From the NCBI RefSeq assembly GCF_015689335.1, contig NZ_CP065053.1:3782001-3846000 (forward strand): a stretch of DNA of 64,000 nt, read 5' to 3'. The notes under the pieces were generated by a model, which made no database searches, was not told where the DNA came from, and saw only the letters and a program-made list of their open reading frames with translations. This DNA is from Massilia antarctica. Its GTDB lineage: Bacteria > Pseudomonadota > Gammaproteobacteria > Burkholderiales > Burkholderiaceae_D. The translations under genes and the position numbers were made by a program. This document shows, piece after piece, positions 31,253 through 39,673 of the stretch (position 1 is the stretch's first letter; every line of letters begins with the position of its first letter).

Positions 31253-31429
31253 TCAGGCGGTCAGGATCAGCTTGTTGAGCCGGGTGACCCGCAATTCATA
31301 GATCTTGCCGTCGTGTTCGATCTGGATCGATTTACCCTGGCGCAGCAGTTCCTGGCTGTTGACGCGCAGCGCAAGCGCAGGTGCGACAGGCGCCGGGATC
31401 GCGCGCACGGGTTGTTGGGTGGTGTTCAT
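31253..31429 (-). CDS. hemP: hemin uptake protein HemP, 58 aa
   Basis: Too short for ordinary ORF calling but clear. Its C-terminal half reads NSQELLRQGKSIQIEHDGK and then IYELRVTRLNKLILT, the conserved HemP/HmuP pattern ending in L..T..NKLILT. In betaproteobacteria HemP/HmuP is needed for expression of heme-uptake genes. AAAGG precedes the ATG. A near-perfect Fur box sits 16 bp upstream. No heme receptor gene is adjacent in this window. Confidence 0.9.
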   Translation of the reverse strand: MNTTQQPVRAIPAPVAPALALRVNSQELLRQGKSIQIEHDGKIYELRVTRLNKLILTA

Positions 31430-31444
31430 CGCTGCCTTTCATTG

Positions 31445-31463
31445 AATGAGAACAATTCTCATT
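31445..31463 (-). promoter_or_regulatory. Fur box upstream of hemP
   Basis: AATGAGAA-CAA-TTCTCATT is a perfect 8-bp inverted repeat close to the 19-bp Fur consensus. It overlaps the stop codon of the AraC-type gene and lies directly before hemP, indicating iron repression. Confidence 0.85.
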
Positions 31464-32541
31464 TAGATTATGGCCGATGTATCTTCCGATTGCAAGCGGT
31501 AAGCGTCCAGGCTTCGCCGCAGCAGCATGGGCGTCATGCCGGTCCAGCGTTTGAAGGAGCGGCGGAAGTTGTTGGCGTCGTGAAAACCCAGGTGGCGCGC
31601 GACGCCGTCGTTGTCGTGCCGCCCGCCGTGGAACAGGTGCAGGGCGACGTGGGCGCGCACCTGGTCGAGTTCCGCCTGGAAGTGGCTGCCGTGGCGCGCC
31701 AGGTGGCGTTTCAGGGTGGCCGGGCTCACGCCGAACCGGACGGGCTCACGCCGAACCGGATCGCGCACAGTTCCAGGGTGGGCGCGTTGCGGATGTGCTC
31801 CAGCAGGTAATCGTAGAGGGCGCACAGCAGGCTGCGTTGGCTGCCTCCGGTGTGCGCCGCGTCGACAGTGCGCCGCGCCACCGCCGCCGCCATCGCATTC
31901 GCGCGCGGCCAGGGGCGGTCGAGCCATGCGGCGTCGATCAGCATGGCGTCGAGATGGCAGTGAAAGCGCAGCTGCTCGCCCAGGTGCACCTCGTGCTGCT
32001 CGGTGTAGCGCGGCGGCGTGCGGTTGAAGCAGTAGCGCCACGGCAGGCGTTCGCCGCCCAGCCAGCGGCACATCGCGGTCATGGCCGTCATGTGCATCTC
32101 CACCAGGAAGCCGCGCTGCTGGCCGGCGCCGAAACTGTCGGTCCAGTACAGCACAGCGAGAGCGCCTTCCTCGCGAAAGCGCGGCGCCAGCAAGGGGCAC
32201 AGCTGCATCTGGAAGCGCACCAGCAGCGCGATCGCCTCGCGCAGGCTGTGCGCGTGCAGCAGCGCGTGACTGAGCGCGCCGAAGTGCCCGGGCAGCATCT
32301 GCTGGCCCAGCATGAAGCTCGTTTCCGGGCTTTTCAGGCCGGTGGCGACGTTGGCCAGCAATTGCAGGTATTCGGCGGGGCTGATGGAGTGCCGCGCGTC
32401 GGGCGCCTGCACATCCTCCATGCCGGTGCCGGCCAGGATCGCGCGCGGCGCCAGGTCGCGGCTGCGCGCGTAATCGAGCACCAGCGCCGGCTGGTGCTGC
32501 GCCACGATGCAGGCGTTGCCCGCTTGCAGGAAGCGGCTCAC
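31463..32541 (-). pseudogene. AraC-type regulator frameshifted by a tandem duplication
   Basis: The 5' part (32541 to about 31740) encodes an arabinose-binding-like N-domain of the AraC class (ISPAEYLQLLANVA, LVEMHMTAM, CHLDAMLIDAAWL) and the start of the HTH (LELCAIRFGVSP). It then hits a stop after SGSA. The HTH continues in another frame (GVSPATLKRHLARHG, FHDANNFRRSFKRWTGMTP). The break is an exact 20-bp tandem duplication at 31721-31760; removing one copy restores one continuous frame of about 353 codons. The GTG start overlaps the stop of the upstream GGDEF gene (GTGA). It is either a fresh pseudogene or a reversible switch. Confidence 0.85.
31721..31760. repeat. 20-bp perfect tandem duplication in the AraC-type gene
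   Basis: CGGGCTCACGCCGAACCGGA occurs twice head to tail. Twenty bases shift the frame, disrupting the HTH domain of the AraC-type gene. Confidence 0.97.
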
Positions 32542-33464
32542 GCGGGCGCGGCGAAGCTGCTGGCATCGTCCGCGCCAGGCGCCGGCTGCGGCATGCGCCG
32601 TTCCAGCGCGCGGTTGATTTCCTTGAGCAGCTGGCGCGGCTCGATGTCGACATGGCGCACCGCGTAGCGCACCGTCACCTGCAGCGCGTCGCCGCCGCCG
32701 TGCGTGTGATGGCGCAAGGTCGCCACGGCGCGGCGCAACTGCTCGGCCAGCGCGCGCGCGGTATCGGCATCGGTTGCCGGCAGCAGGATGGCGAAACGGT
32801 CGCCCGCGTAGCGGCACAGCAGGTCGGTGCGGCGCAGGTTCAGCAACAGGATGTGGGTGACGGCTTGCAGCAGGCGGTCGCCTTCGCGCTGGCCGTGGGC
32901 GCGGTTAATCAGGTGGAAGCTGTCGATATCGACCATCAGCAGGCAGCATGCCGGGCCGCTGCCGCGTTCGTGCTCGATGCGCAGCTGGGCGCGCAGGTAG
33001 TCGGCGTCGCCCACTTGGGTGAGGGCGTCGAACGAGCGGTGATCGCGGAACAGGCGCTCGCGCTTGTGCAGGTGCTCGTTGAGCATGAACTGTTCGCGGC
33101 GCCAGTCGAGCAGGCCGCAGGTGAGGGTGATCATGCCGGCCAGGGTCAGGCCGCTCTCGATCACGTGGTTCCACAGCTGGCCTTTGGGCACGCTGAAAAA
33201 CTCGTCGAGACAATCGGCGCAGGCGCCCAGCATCAGGCCGGCCAGGCCGGCGGCCAGCAGCGCCGTCACGCGCCCGGGCGGGCGGCTGCTCAGGACCAGC
33301 ACGAACCACACGCCGGCCATGAGGGCGATGCTCGCCTCGCTGGCGATATCGATCCACTGCCAGTGGGCGGGCGGCTTGGGCACCCCGGCGAACGCATACA
33401 GGAAGCAGCAGGCGAGAAGGGCCAGCAGGGCCAGGACGAGCGGAGTGCGGTGTGAGTGGAGCAT
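32538..33464 (-). CDS. membrane protein with degenerate GGDEF domain, about 308 aa
   Basis: Four membrane segments at the N-terminus (about residues 8-125) are followed by a GGDEF-fold domain. The active-site signature reads AGDRF instead of GG[DE]EF and the substrate-binding half is also diverged (LLMVDIDSFHLINRAHG is retained), so cyclase activity is doubtful. A sensor or GTP-binding role is more likely. I prefer ATG 33464; ATG 33488 would leave a leader of only about 11 nt after the predicted promoter. It is coupled to the AraC-type gene. A Pho box lies upstream. Confidence 0.82.
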   Translation of the reverse strand: MLHSHRTPLVLALLALLACCFLYAFAGVPKPPAHWQWIDIASEASIALMAGVWFVLVLSSRPPGRVTALLAAGLAGLMLGACADCLDEFFSVPKGQLWNHVIESGLTLAGMITLTCGLLDWRREQFMLNEHLHKRERLFRDHRSFDALTQVGDADYLRAQLRIEHERGSGPACCLLMVDIDSFHLINRAHGQREGDRLLQAVTHILLLNLRRTDLLCRYAGDRFAILLPATDADTARALAEQLRRAVATLRHHTHGGGDALQVTVRYAVRHVDIEPRQLLKEINRALERRMPQPAPGADDASSFAAPA

Positions 33465-33505
33465 GGGCGAAAGGCCAAAGCCTTGCATGAGGGCGATACG
33501 TCCCG

Positions 33506-33539
33506 ATACTAGAGCGCGCGCGTGACAGGACGATGACAG
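33506..33539 (-). promoter_or_regulatory. Pho box and -10 element for the GGDEF/AraC pair
   Basis: Read on the minus strand, CTGTCAT-N4-CTGTCAC gives two 7-bp half-sites with 11-bp periodicity (33539-33522). Exactly 10 nt later comes TAGTAT (33511-33506) as -10. This is the geometry of PhoB-activated promoters, where the Pho box replaces the -35. Confidence 0.72.
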
Positions 33540-33679
33540 GCGGGGGTGCAAACAGCGCAGCGGCGCCAGTCCGATCGGCTCACCACGCACGCCGCGCCGG
33601 GCAGCGGCCCGCGAACTCCCGGGTCATTTCAGCTCAGGTACGCTCGTAAAAGCCGGTATCGCCCGTGGCGGCGCGGGGC

Positions 33680-33713
33680 GTGTCACGCGATGGACATATT
33701 CGGCCTCTAGACT
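33680..33713 (+). promoter_or_regulatory. weak Pho-like promoter for the receptor/phytase operon
   Basis: GTGTCAC-GCGA-TGGACAT matches the Pho half-site at 5 and 4 of 7 positions and is followed after 10 nt by TAGACT as a possible -10, 35 bp before the TonB receptor start. Spacing is right but sequence match is poor. Confidence 0.35.
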
Positions 33714-33747
33714 TCGCCCTGTTTTTCACCCATCCAACGGCGAATAT

Positions 33748-36336
33748 ATGAGTAGCGACAAACAACAACAGCGCCGGCGCGAAGTGGCAGGCAGCCTTCC
33801 GCGCCTGTCCTTCATCGCCTTCGGCATCCTGCAACTGTGCGGCGGCGTCGCGCACGGGGCCGACAGCGCCGCCGGCGGCAGCGAGGCAAGCGCCATCGTG
33901 CTTGATACGGTCGTCATCGCCGGCCAGCGTTCGAGCATGAAGCGCGCGCTGGCGGCCCAGCAGAAGGCCGACAATATCGTCAGCATCGTCAGCAGCGACG
34001 ATATTGGCGGCCTGCCCGACAAGAATGCCGCCGAGGCGCTGGCCCGCCTGCCCGGCGTGGCGGTGCAGCGCGACCAGGGCGAAGGCCGTTACATCGTGGT
34101 GCGCGGCATGGGGCCCGACTACAACGCCGTCACCATCAACGGCGCTTCGGTGCCGTCGCCGGAAGCGGGCCGCCGCGCGGTCGCACTCGACGTGCTGCCC
34201 GCCGGCCTGATTCGCTCGCTGGAAGTGAGCAAGACCCTGATGCCGGACCAGGATGCCAACTCGCTGGGCGGCTCGGTCGACGTCAAGTCGCTGTCGGCCT
34301 TCGATTTGCCCGGCACCGCGCTATCGTTTCAGGCAGGCGCCAGCCGCGACCGGAACACCGGCAAGACCAGCCCGAACGCCGGTGCCTTGTGGGCCGACCG
34401 TTTCCTGGACGGCAAACTGGGCGTGGCCGCCGGCGTCAGCGGCGAGCGCCGCAAGTTCGGTTCCGATAACGTGGAAACGGGCGGCGCCTGGAACAAGGGC
34501 AAGCTGTCCGGCCTCGAACTGCGCGACTACCTGCCCGAGCGCGAACGCAATGCGCTGGCGCTGAACGTCGACTACCGCCCGCAGGCTGGCCAGTCGCTGT
34601 ATTTGCACACGTTTTTCAGCCGCTTTTCGGACGAGGAAGTGCGCGACCGCCTGTCGGTCGGTAACATCGTCGGCGGTGCGGTGGCGCCCGACACGGCGTT
34701 TACCGCGCGCGCCGAACGCCGCCTGCGCCAGCGCACATACACGCAGCAGATCGGCTCCGCCGTGGTCGGTGGCGAACTGCGCGTGGGCGAGTGGAAGCTG
34801 GTCGCGTCGGGCGGCGCCAGCCGCGCCACCGAGGACACGCCGGAGAGCATCAACGATGGGCGTTTTCGCGCCAGCGCCAACGTCGCCGGCCTGCGCTTTT
34901 CCGGCACCGATGTGCCGCGCCTGGCCGGGCCCGCCAGCCTGGCCGACCCGGCCAGCTACAGCCTGCAGGGCATCACCCTGCAGGCGCGCGACAGCAAGGA
35001 TGCCGAGCGCCACGTCAGGCTGGACCTGAGCCGCCGGCTGGCGCTGGGCGACGCCGCTGCCAACATCGCGGCCGACATCAAGGGCGGCGTCAAAGTCAGC
35101 CGCCGCACCAAGGAGAACGATACCGAGCAGTGGGGCTACACCAGCAGCAAGGCCGGCAGCGGCAATTACTGGGGGGCGGGCAGTGTGTCGATGAGCGGCT
35201 TCACCCAAGGTGTTCTGGACTACCCGTTCGCCAGTCTCGGGCCGGGCCTCGATCCGGCGCTGATCCGCGCGCGCGTGGCGGGGCTGGACCGGGCCGGCGC
35301 GCGGCTGGTGCCGGAATCGAACCTGAACGACTTCTCGATGGACGAAGATATCGACAGCGCCTATGTGCAGGCCGGCGCCGACATCGGCAACTGGCGCCTG
35401 CTGGCCGGCGTGCGCCACGAGCGCACCAGCTTTGCGGCGCGCGGACAGCAGGTGTCCGGCGCCCTCTTGCAGGCAGTCTCGCGCACCAACGAATATGCGA
35501 ACTGGCTGCCCAACCTGCAGGCACGCTACGATATCGACAAGAACACCAGCGTGCGCGTGGCCTGGACCCATGCCGTCGTGCGCGCCAATTTCAGCCAGCT
35601 GGCGCCGGGCATCAGCCTGGCCAGCAATACCGAAGCGGTGATCGGCAATCCGGACCTCAAACCGCTGAAGGCGGCGAACGTCGACCTTGGCATCGAGCGC
35701 ATGCTGGGCGCGGACGGCGCCGTGTCAGCCTATCTGTACTCGAAGGACATCAAGAACTTCACCTACACGACCGATCTTGCCGGCAGCGGTGCGTGGGCCG
35801 GCTACACGAGCGCCACCAGCTACGCCAACGGCGACAAGGCGCGTGTGAACGGCATCGAACTGTCGTACTCGCAGTCGCTGCGCATGCTGCCCGCGCCGTG
35901 GAACGGCCTCCTGGTCGGCGCCAATGCCAGTTTCAACGACGCGAAGGCCACCATCGGCCGCTTCGACAAGGCCAGCGGCGGCCAGTTGACGCGCGAGATC
36001 CGCCTGCCGGGGCAGTCGAAGCGGATCGTCAATCTGATGCTCGGTTACGAAAACGGCCCCGTGAGCACGCGCCTGGCGCTCAATCACAAGTCGGCCTACC
36101 TGCTCGAAGTCGGCGGCGACCTGCTCGATGCGTCGCAGGACCGCTATGTCGACGCCCAGCGCCAGGTGGATTTCTCACTCTGCTACCAGATCGGCAAGCG
36201 TGTGCAGCTGGTCTTCGAGGGCATCAACCTGAATAATGAAACTTATTATGTGTACCAGGGCACGAAGCCGTACAACGTCCAGTATGAACAGTACGGACGC
36301 ACATTCAAATTGAGCCTGAAAGCGAGTTTCTTCTGA
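33748..36336 (+). CDS. TonB-dependent receptor, 862 aa, probably for phytate or a degradation product
   Basis: Outer-membrane beta-barrel transporter. It has a signal sequence (SFIAFGILQLCGGVAHGAD), a plug domain (about 50-190) with DKNAAEALARLPGVAVQRDQ and YIVVRGMGPDYNAVTING, and a long barrel ending in aromatic F (KLSLKASFF), as needed for barrel assembly. The plug pattern is that of the Xanthomonas/Caulobacter-type receptor subfamily. One base separates it from the phytase gene, so the ligand is likely an inositol phosphate; this is inference from context. Confidence 0.9.
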   Translation: MSSDKQQQRRREVAGSLPRLSFIAFGILQLCGGVAHGADSAAGGSEASAIVLDTVVIAGQRSSMKRALAAQQKADNIVSIVSSDDIGGLPDKNAAEALARLPGVAVQRDQGEGRYIVVRGMGPDYNAVTINGASVPSPEAGRRAVALDVLPAGLIRSLEVSKTLMPDQDANSLGGSVDVKSLSAFDLPGTALSFQAGASRDRNTGKTSPNAGALWADRFLDGKLGVAAGVSGERRKFGSDNVETGGAWNKGKLSGLELRDYLPERERNALALNVDYRPQAGQSLYLHTFFSRFSDEEVRDRLSVGNIVGGAVAPDTAFTARAERRLRQRTYTQQIGSAVVGGELRVGEWKLVASGGASRATEDTPESINDGRFRASANVAGLRFSGTDVPRLAGPASLADPASYSLQGITLQARDSKDAERHVRLDLSRRLALGDAAANIAADIKGGVKVSRRTKENDTEQWGYTSSKAGSGNYWGAGSVSMSGFTQGVLDYPFASLGPGLDPALIRARVAGLDRAGARLVPESNLNDFSMDEDIDSAYVQAGADIGNWRLLAGVRHERTSFAARGQQVSGALLQAVSRTNEYANWLPNLQARYDIDKNTSVRVAWTHAVVRANFSQLAPGISLASNTEAVIGNPDLKPLKAANVDLGIERMLGADGAVSAYLYSKDIKNFTYTTDLAGSGAWAGYTSATSYANGDKARVNGIELSYSQSLRMLPAPWNGLLVGANASFNDAKATIGRFDKASGGQLTREIRLPGQSKRIVNLMLGYENGPVSTRLALNHKSAYLLEVGGDLLDASQDRYVDAQRQVDFSLCYQIGKRVQLVFEGINLNNETYYVYQGTKPYNVQYEQYGRTFKLSLKASFF

Positions 36337-36337
36337 T

Positions 36338-37915
36338 ATGAGCATGCAAAAACACCTTACCCGCGCGGCCGCTTTGCTGTGCCTCCTCGCCAGCACGGCG
36401 GCGCATTGCGCGGACCGTATCGCGCTCGATGGCGGGGGCTGGCTTTCGCTCGACAAGCACGCCTTGCAGCTGACCGACGCCGCCGGCAAGGAGCTTGCGC
36501 GCCTGCCGATGCGCGCCAGGCAGCTCGACCTGCGCACCACCAACGGCAGCGGCATCGCCGTGGTGCTCGACGCCGCGACCCAGCACGCGCTGCCGATCCG
36601 CGTTGATATCAAACGCGGTGAACTGACGCGGCTTGCGCCCCTGCCGCAGCAGTCGTTCGGGGTCGAAGGACTGTGCCTGTTCCGCGACCGGCAAGGACTC
36701 GACTTCCTGTTCATCGCGGCTAAGGACGGTCAGGCCGAGCAATGGCTGATGCACGGCGCCACCCCGCAACTGGTGCGCAAACTGAGCATGCCGCTCGACG
36801 CCGGCCAGTGCAAGGTCGACGACGCGCGTCACATCCTGTATGCGAACGAAGAGGGCATCGGCACCTGGGCCTATGAGGCGAACAGCGAGGCGATACCGGC
36901 GCGCCGGCTGCTCAAGGCCGGTACGCGCCTGCCGGCGGGGCCGGTGGCTTCGCCGGCCGTGGTGGTCGAGCCGCGCGCGCAGACGGCGCCGATGGCGCGC
37001 CTGGGCGACGTGGCGGACGATCCGGCGATCTGGGTCCATCCACGGGATGCGACGCGCTCGCGCGTGCTGGGCACGAACAAGAAGCAGGGCTTGATGGTGT
37101 ACGACCTGCAGGGAAAGCAGCAGCAGTTTCTCGACGTGGGCCGCCTGAACAACGTGGACCTGCGCCAGGGCGTGACCATGGATGGCGAGTCGATGGACCT
37201 GGCCGTGGCCAGCCAGCGCGACGACAACAGCGTGGTGCTGTTCGGTGTCGACGCCGACGGCAAGATGGCCGAGCTGACCCGCTTCGCGACCGGTTTTCCC
37301 GAGGTGTACGGCATCTGCCTGTTCCAGCCGCGCAGCGGTGGGCTGGACGTGATCGTCAACGACAAGGGCGGGGCGTTCCGCCAGTTCCGTATTGCGAAGG
37401 GTAGCGGCGGGTGGAGCAGCACCTTGGCGCGCGAGTTCAAGGTGGACAGCCAGCCGGAAGGCTGCGTCGCCGACGACCGCAATGAGCGCCTCTTCATCGG
37501 CGAGGAAAAGCGCGGCGTGTGGACCCTGGCCGCGCGCGCCGATCAGCCGGCGGCGCGCAAGATGGTGCTCGCCGTCGGGCGTGACCTGCACGCCGATGTG
37601 GAAGGCATGGCGATATATGAAGGCGCGCAGGGCGCTTACCTGATCGTGTCGAGCCAGGGCGACAGCAGTTATGTGGTGCTCGACGCGGCAGCGCCGTACA
37701 AGGTGCGCGGGCGCTTCAAGGTGGGCTTCAATCTGGCCGAGGGGATCGATGGCACCTCCGACACCGATGGTCTGGATGTGACGTCGAAGAATCTGGGTGG
37801 GCCTTATGCGCAGGGCATGCTGGTGATCCAGGATGGGTACAAGCGCATGCCGGACGGGCCGCAAAACTTCAAGTATGTGAGTTGGGAGGACGTGGCGAGG
37901 GCTCTAAACCTATAA
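36338..37915 (+). CDS. beta-propeller phytase, two-domain, 525 aa
   Basis: Secreted Ca2+-dependent 3-phytase releasing phosphate from phytate. A signal peptide (AALLCLLASTAAHCA) is followed by an N-terminal half-length propeller-like domain (about 25-205) and a complete catalytic propeller (about 215-525). The latter has the family motifs DDPAIWVHP, NKKQGLMVYDLQG, GRLNNVDLR, PEVYGICLF, EGCVADDRNERLFIGEE, DVEGMAIYEG, LIVSSQGDSSYVV and DGTSDTDGLDV. Tandem or one-and-a-half propeller phytases are known. It is co-transcribed with the TonB receptor; the Pho-type elements upstream suggest induction by phosphate starvation. Confidence 0.94.
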   Translation: MSMQKHLTRAAALLCLLASTAAHCADRIALDGGGWLSLDKHALQLTDAAGKELARLPMRARQLDLRTTNGSGIAVVLDAATQHALPIRVDIKRGELTRLAPLPQQSFGVEGLCLFRDRQGLDFLFIAAKDGQAEQWLMHGATPQLVRKLSMPLDAGQCKVDDARHILYANEEGIGTWAYEANSEAIPARRLLKAGTRLPAGPVASPAVVVEPRAQTAPMARLGDVADDPAIWVHPRDATRSRVLGTNKKQGLMVYDLQGKQQQFLDVGRLNNVDLRQGVTMDGESMDLAVASQRDDNSVVLFGVDADGKMAELTRFATGFPEVYGICLFQPRSGGLDVIVNDKGGAFRQFRIAKGSGGWSSTLAREFKVDSQPEGCVADDRNERLFIGEEKRGVWTLAARADQPAARKMVLAVGRDLHADVEGMAIYEGAQGAYLIVSSQGDSSYVVLDAAAPYKVRGRFKVGFNLAEGIDGTSDTDGLDVTSKNLGGPYAQGMLVIQDGYKRMPDGPQNFKYVSWEDVARALNL

Positions 37916-38427
37916 ACGCCTACGCTTTGTCGTTCCTGCCATTGGCAGAAACGACTTCCCGCGCAGGGCCAGGCGCCCCCACGGCAACCCAAGTTTGTGC
38001 TGAAGCCATTGGCAGTTCGACGAACTTGGGTTCCCGCCTCTCCAGGAACTGGCTTCTGGACGCGATGGCGTCAGGTTCAGCGTTTTTCTGACCACAAACT
38101 TCAAAACCGTCATTCCCGCGTAGGCGGGAATCCAATTCCGTAGCGCAGTCACAGGCGGCTCGACGAACTTGGATTCCCGCAGGAATGACGGAGCTTAAGC
38201 TAGCGCCATTTGGAAGCGGCCACTGACTTTGTACAGTTCCAAGAGATTCGAGGAGTTTCCTTGAAACTGGAGGCTGCGCGGGAACGACGTGGGAGGGGGC
38301 GGGGGAGTGGTCAAAAAATCTACCGATGGTTTGTTCTGGATCAGTTCCAGGCGTGTGCAGGGGTTTGACTGAGCCCGCATTTGCGCTCAAAATTTCTTGA
38401 TTCTCTTTCCTCACTCCGGTGCCCATC
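37916..38427. repeat. intergenic cluster of palindromic repeats
   Basis: No gene is seen in this 512-bp gap. It contains several short inverted repeats of the same families: CCATTGGCAG motifs near 37938 and 38006, AACCCAAGTT / AACTTGGGTT near 37985 and 38025, the CGTCATTCCCGCG element (38107-38191), and a partial CGCGGGAACGACG copy near 38280. The region looks like a repeatedly used REP/MITE landing site. Confidence 0.6.
38107..38191. repeat. 85-bp inverted-repeat element (REP pair / MITE-like)
   Basis: The ends CCGTCATTCC..GGGAATCCAA (38107-38134) and the reverse complement TTGGATTCCCG..GGAATGACGG (38169-38191) face each other around a 35-bp spacer. The left arm matches the repeat at the 3' end of prpR. 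Confidence 0.7.
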
Positions 38428-38874
38428 ATGCTCAGTGCCATCCTGAAACTGCTGCTCCGCGAAGTTTCCCAGCTCGCCAAACGGGGCCGCAATTGGCTCA
38501 CCTCCCTGGCCGCGGAACGCCGCACGGCGCTGCGTCTCGATCGCCTGGCCGACCGCCTGAGGGGAATGGGAATCAGAATCGACATCCTGCGCAAGCGCAT
38601 GAACGAGGGCCGGCTCGACGAACCGCTCGACGCCGACGCCAGCCTGCGCGAAGCGCTAAGGGGACTCAAGGAGGATATCCGCACGGTACGCTGCCAGCTG
38701 TCCGTCCTGAGCGGGCCGGGCAGTTCGCCGCGTCTTCAGCGGGCGTTCGCCCGGCTGGCGGCCGTTGCCGAGAAAACCTACGCAGCCGCCGACAAACTTC
38801 AATGGGAAATCGATGAACACGACCAGATGGGCGGCGCACCGCAGGCGCCGCCAGCTACGCGCTTAAGCGCTTAA
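38428..38874 (+). CDS. hypothetical helical protein, 148 aa
   Basis: Not recognised. The predicted protein is almost entirely helical and rich in Arg and Leu, with heptad-like spacing in LRLDRLADRLRGMGIRIDI and LRGLKEDIRTVRCQLSVL, suggesting a coiled coil. There is no signal or membrane segment. No good ribosome site is visible before the ATG at 38428. Its 3' end overlaps the convergent cobA by 12 bp, which lowers confidence a little. Confidence 0.5.
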   Translation: MLSAILKLLLREVSQLAKRGRNWLTSLAAERRTALRLDRLADRLRGMGIRIDILRKRMNEGRLDEPLDADASLREALRGLKEDIRTVRCQLSVLSGPGSSPRLQRAFARLAAVAEKTYAAADKLQWEIDEHDQMGGAPQAPPATRLSA

Positions 38875-39633
38875 CTGCGCGCCGCCGGGCAGCGCGTCGC
38901 TGCCTTGCGCGGTATCGATCGACTGGTGCTCGCGCAGCTTCATGGCGTCGCCCAGCATCACCAGCACCGGACCGTGGGCCGGTCCGAGGCCATGCGCCAG
39001 GGTCGCGAGGGTCAGGCGCAGGATGCGCTGCTCCGGACGACTGCAATTCTCGATCACCACCACCGGCGTATCCGGCCGGCGGCCCTGGTCCAGCAGGCGC
39101 TGGGCCGTCACGATCGCCTCGCGCCCACCCATGTACTGCACCAGGGTGTCGGAATCGGGAACCACCGTCATGTCGCCATGCTCGGGCGCGGTGCTGGACG
39201 TGAAAAACGCCACGCTGCGCGCCACGCCACGTTTGGTCAGCGGCTGCTTGGTCGCCGCCGCCGCCGCCACCGCGGTGGTAATGCCCGGCACCACTTCCAC
39301 CTCGATGCCCATTTCTTCCAGCGCGCGCAGTTCTTCGTCGGCGCGTCCGAACAGCATCGGGTCGCCGCCTTTCAGGCGCACCACCAGCGCGTATTTGTGC
39401 GCGCTGTCGACCAGCTGCTTGTTGATGAAGGCTTGCGCCGTCGACAACTGGCCGCAGCGTTTACCCACCGCGATCTTCACAGCCTGTGGACACAGTGCCA
39501 GCATCTCGTCCGTCACCAAGGCGTCATGCAGCACCACGTCGGCCTGCGCCAGCAGGCGCGCGCCGCGCAGGGTGATGAGGTCCTGGGCGCCGGGGCCGGC
39601 GCCAATCAGATAGACTTTTCCGAGTGCTGACAT
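38863..39633 (-). CDS. cobA: uroporphyrinogen-III C-methyltransferase, 256 aa
   Basis: SAM-dependent enzyme (SUMT) making precorrin-2, the precursor of siroheme. Motifs are VYLIGAGPGAQDLITLRGA, VVLHDALV, VVRLKGGDPMLFGR and VVPGITTAVAAAA. It is single-domain, without the CysG dehydrogenase/chelatase part; CbiX at 28.95 kb could supply the chelatase. It is the last gene of the cysI-DUF934-cysH-cysD-cysN-cobA run, 40 bp after cysN, consistent with siroheme supply to sulfite reductase. Confidence 0.94.
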   Translation of the reverse strand: MSALGKVYLIGAGPGAQDLITLRGARLLAQADVVLHDALVTDEMLALCPQAVKIAVGKRCGQLSTAQAFINKQLVDSAHKYALVVRLKGGDPMLFGRADEELRALEEMGIEVEVVPGITTAVAAAAATKQPLTKRGVARSVAFFTSSTAPEHGDMTVVPDSDTLVQYMGGREAIVTAQRLLDQGRRPDTPVVVIENCSRPEQRILRLTLATLAHGLGPAHGPVLVMLGDAMKLREHQSIDTAQGSDALPGGAQLSA

Positions 39634-39673
39634 ACGTGTTCCTTTTGCTGGTGTTGACCTTGGCGCCGGCTAT

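Noticed and set aside
37916..38427. CRISPR array among the short repeats
   Set aside because: Units are palindromes of different lengths and irregular spacing, not identical repeats with unique spacers.
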